A stretch of DNA of 64,000 nt. Source: Roseiarcus sp963741405 (GTDB lineage Bacteria; Pseudomonadota; Alphaproteobacteria; Rhizobiales; Beijerinckiaceae). A program made the translations under genes and the position numbers. The notes under the pieces are model-generated. The model ran no database searches. It worked only from the letters and a program-made list of their open reading frames with translations, and had not been told where the DNA came from. This document shows, piece after piece, positions 61,695-64,000 of the stretch. The stretch's first letter is position 1. Every line of letters begins with the position of its first letter. The DNA lies in assembly GCA_963741405.1 (NCBI GenBank), contig CAVUHX010000014.1:1-64000 (forward strand). The letters are read 5' to 3'.

Positions 61695-62948
61695 TCAACC
61701 CGCCCGCTCGGCGCGTTCGGCGTAGATGTAAAGTGGACGGGCCTTGCCTTCGACGACCTCGGGTCCGATGACCACCTGCTCCACTCCATCGAGGCCAGGC
61801 AACTCGAACATCGTATCGAGCAGAATGCCCTCCATAATCGAGCGCAGACCGCGCGCGCCGGTGCGCCTTTCGATCGCCTTCTTGGCGACGACATTGAGCG
61901 CTTCGTCTTGGAAGGTCAGATCGGTGTTCTCCATCTCGAACAGGCGTTGATACTGTTTCACCAGTGCGTTCTTCGGCTCGGTCAGGATCTTCTTCAGCGC
62001 GTCTTCATCAAGATCCTCGAGAGTCGCGATGACCGGCAGGCGCCCGACAAATTCGGGGATGAGGCCGAACTTCAGGAGATCTTCGGGTTCGACTTCGCGG
62101 AAGACCTCGCCCGTCCGTCGGTCGTCGGGCGCCTGCACCTTGGCGGCAAAGCCGATCGAAGTCCCCTTCCCACGGGCCGAGATAATGCGCTCGAGGCCGG
62201 AAAAGGCGCCGCCGCAGATGAAGAGGATATTGGTCGTGTCGACCTGGAGGAACTCCTGCTGCGGATGCTTGCGGCCGCCCTGCGGCGGCACGCTTGCTAT
62301 CGTGCCCTCCATGATCTTGAGCAGCGCCTGCTGGACGCCCTCCCCGGACACATCACGAGTAATCGACGGGTTGTCTGACTTGCGACTGATCTTGTCGATC
62401 TCGTCGATATAAACGATGCCGCGCTGGGCTCGCTCGACGTTGTAGTCTGAGGCCTGCAGAAGCTTAAGGATAATGTTCTCGACGTCCTCGCCGACATAGC
62501 CCGCTTCCGTCAAGGTCGTCGCGTCGGCCATGGTGAATGGCACATCGAGAATGCGCGCGAGCGTCTGCGCTAGCAGCGTCTTTCCCGAACCGGTCGGCCC
62601 GATCAGCAGGATGTTGGATTTCGCCAATTCGACATCGCCGTGCTTGCTGGCGTGGTTGAGCCGTTTGTAGTGGTTGTGCACGGCCACCGACAGGACCCGC
62701 TTGGCTTGGGGCTGGCCGATCACGTAATCGTCAAGGACCTTGCAGATCTCGCGCGGCGTGGGAATGCCATCCTTGCTCTTGACTAGGGCGGTCTTGCTCT
62801 CCTCCCGGATGATGTCCATACACAGTTCGACGCATTCGTCGCAAATGAACACAGTTGGTCCGGCGATCAGCTTGCGCACCTCATGTTGGCTCTTGCCGCA
62901 AAAGGAGCAATAGAGCGTGTTCTTGGCGTCGCCGTCGGCCTTGGCCAT
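61695..62948 (-). CDS. clpX: ATP-dependent Clp protease ATP-binding subunit ClpX
   Basis: ClpX, 417 aa, unfolds substrates and feeds them to ClpP. The N-terminal zinc-binding domain has CSFCGKSQ and FICDECVELC. The AAA+ module has Walker A GPTGSGKTLLAQT, Walker B GIVYIDEIDKIS and the pore loop GYVGEDVEN region. The ClpP-docking IGF-type loop is at GLIPEFVGRLP/IGFAAKVQ. The ATG at 62948 is chosen because the upstream 20 codons are not family-like. It lies 246 bp downstream of clpP, the conserved order. Confidence 0.97.
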   Translation of the reverse strand: MAKADGDAKNTLYCSFCGKSQHEVRKLIAGPTVFICDECVELCMDIIREESKTALVKSKDGIPTPREICKVLDDYVIGQPQAKRVLSVAVHNHYKRLNHASKHGDVELAKSNILLIGPTGSGKTLLAQTLARILDVPFTMADATTLTEAGYVGEDVENIILKLLQASDYNVERAQRGIVYIDEIDKISRKSDNPSITRDVSGEGVQQALLKIMEGTIASVPPQGGRKHPQQEFLQVDTTNILFICGGAFSGLERIISARGKGTSIGFAAKVQAPDDRRTGEVFREVEPEDLLKFGLIPEFVGRLPVIATLEDLDEDALKKILTEPKNALVKQYQRLFEMENTDLTFQDEALNVVAKKAIERRTGARGLRSIMEGILLDTMFELPGLDGVEQVVIGPEVVEGKARPLYIYAERAERAG

Positions 62949-63194
62949 CGTCTTTCTCCAATCAGGGCCGCTTGTCGTCCAACCGACCGCCCAGCCTAAG
63001 CTAACCAAACCTAACGAACTGTAGCCTTACGACCCCGCGCCGAGGTCCACCGCGAAATCGTCCACGCCTCCGCCGTCGCCCCCGACGCAGGATTCGACTA
63101 GCAACCATTAAACTCCCGGGGAAATCAAGTCCGCCAGGCAAAATTGATCGCGGCAGAACGACGCAAGATTCACGCCACGGCCACGTTCAGCTCC

Positions 63195-63836
63195 TCACGC
63201 AGGGACTTTCGCCTCTTCCGGCTCGAGCGCGCGCTTGGTGGTCACCTCATCGACGATGCCAAACGCCTTGGCCTCTTCTGCCGACATGAAATGGTCGCGG
63301 TCCAGAGTCCTTTCAATGGCCTCGTAGGGTTGCCCGGTGTGATTGACGTAGATCTCGTTCAGACGCCGCTTGACCTTCAGGATGTCTTCCGCATGGCGCT
63401 GAATATCCGAGGCCTGACCTTGGAAGCCGCCCGATGGCTGATGGACCATGATGCGCGAATTGGGAAGCGCGAAGCGGCTGCCTTTCTCGCCAGCCGCGAG
63501 CAAAAGCGAGCCCATCGAGGCCGCCTGTCCAATGCACATTGTGGTCACTTTAGGCCGGATAAACTGCATTGTGTCGTAGATCGACAGGCCGGCCGTCACT
63601 ACCCCGCCGGGAGAATTGATATAAAGCGCAATGTCCTTTTTCGGGTTGTCCGCCTCGAGAAAGAGAAGCTGAGCTACGACAAGCGAAGCGGAAACGTCCT
63701 CGACCGGGCCGATCATGAAAATGATTCGTTCCCGAAGAAGGCGCGAAAAGATGTCGAACGAGCGCTCGCCGCGCGCCGACTGCTCGATCACGATCGGCAC
63801 GAGATTGTTGGTATAGTAGTCGATCGGATCGCGCAT
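63195..63836 (-). CDS. clpP: ATP-dependent Clp protease proteolytic subunit ClpP
   Basis: ClpP, 213 aa, forms the double-ring serine protease chamber used by ClpX and ClpA. The catalytic triad is Ser in CIGQAASMGSLLLAAG, His in RIMVHQPSGGFQGQASDI and Asp in ERTLDRDHFMSA. The N-terminal MRDPIDYYTNNLVPIVIEQSARGERSFDIFSRLLRERII is typical of Rhizobiales. The start at 63836 follows AAAGAAAGAGCCT; an upstream extension to 63902 is not family-like. Confidence 0.97.
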   Translation of the reverse strand: MRDPIDYYTNNLVPIVIEQSARGERSFDIFSRLLRERIIFMIGPVEDVSASLVVAQLLFLEADNPKKDIALYINSPGGVVTAGLSIYDTMQFIRPKVTTMCIGQAASMGSLLLAAGEKGSRFALPNSRIMVHQPSGGFQGQASDIQRHAEDILKVKRRLNEIYVNHTGQPYEAIERTLDRDHFMSAEEAKAFGIVDEVTTKRALEPEEAKVPA

Positions 63837-64000
63837 AGGCTCTTTCTTTCGCGAGGTTTGACCGGGGCCCTTAGGGTTGTCCGGCGGACACCTCCTCAAC
63901 ATAGGCGCCCGCCGCCCTGCCGAAAAGGGGCCGCAAATCGCCTCCGATCCTACAGGACGTCGGCCGACTGGCCGATATCCTCAAATCAGCTTGCAGGCTG

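Overview
The window is GC-rich DNA from an alphaproteobacterium, most likely a Hyphomicrobiales (Rhizobiales) member near the Beijerinckiaceae or other purple non-sulfur lineages. The inference rests on a photosynthesis gene block in the classic bchF-bchN-bchB-...-bchM-pucC order, a 14-subunit nuo operon with the alphaproteobacterial tail nuoN-birA-rnj, a YceD-plsX-fabH block, a phasin plus acetyl-CoA acetyltransferase (polyhydroxybutyrate metabolism), and a clpP-clpX-lon-hupB block. The species cannot be named from sequence alone.

Region 1 (1-10,060) is a wrecked photosynthesis cluster on the minus strand. bchF and bchN are intact. bchB is cut at codon 379, bchM lacks its first third, and an intact IS21-family element (2598-5093) fills the junction where the rest of bchB, all of bchH and bchL, and the 5' part of bchM would normally lie. 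An IS630 element sits in a CTAG between bchN and bchB, another IS630 interrupts the pucC/lhaA-like transporter gene at the left edge, and an IS200-type element lies upstream of bchF.

Region 2 (10,060-25,170) is an accessory zone. It holds kdsA, a Phd/VapC toxin-antitoxin pair with a frameshifted toxin, a recurrent conserved gene pair of unknown function, an IS1595 remnant with a clear 8-bp target duplication, an IS110 element, an HPF-like protein, a DUF5939/class III nucleotidyl cyclase, a phasin, acetyl-CoA acetyltransferase, an IS630 remnant, tRNA-Asp and a frameshifted IS1380.

Region 3 (25,173-43,542) is the complex I operon nuoABCDEFGHIJKLMN followed by birA (frameshifted) and rnj. Non-complex-I genes interrupt it: a small membrane protein between nuoD and nuoE, and a broken cupredoxin plus a DUF3291 protein between nuoF and nuoG.

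Region 4 (43,543-50,665) has bamE, a cytochrome bc1 assembly chaperone, yceD, plsX and fabH, then hypothetical genes, dispersed palindromic repeats and a repetitive membrane protein (COG4705).

Region 5 (50,731-53,789, minus strand) is the most interesting part: a compact five-gene set made of a subtilisin-like protease, a 72-aa CGGC protein, a protein resembling the C-terminal part of cyanobactin protease PatG, and two small proteins that share an N-terminal leader-like motif but have unrelated C-termini (one with 19 consecutive glycines and a cysteine-rich tail). It looks like a peptide export or maturation system of RiPP type.

Region 6 (54,076-64,000) holds a frameshifted FUSC-type protein, a peptidoglycan-binding protein, small regulator-tail proteins, a ClpP-fold periplasmic protein abutting tRNA-Val, and the proteostasis block hupB, lon (with a strong terminator), clpX and clpP.

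Single-base frameshifts are scattered in accessory genes and in birA, while more than 15 kb of nuo genes are clean. Some may be sequencing errors, but the IS insertions and the bch deletion are structural and cannot be explained that way.
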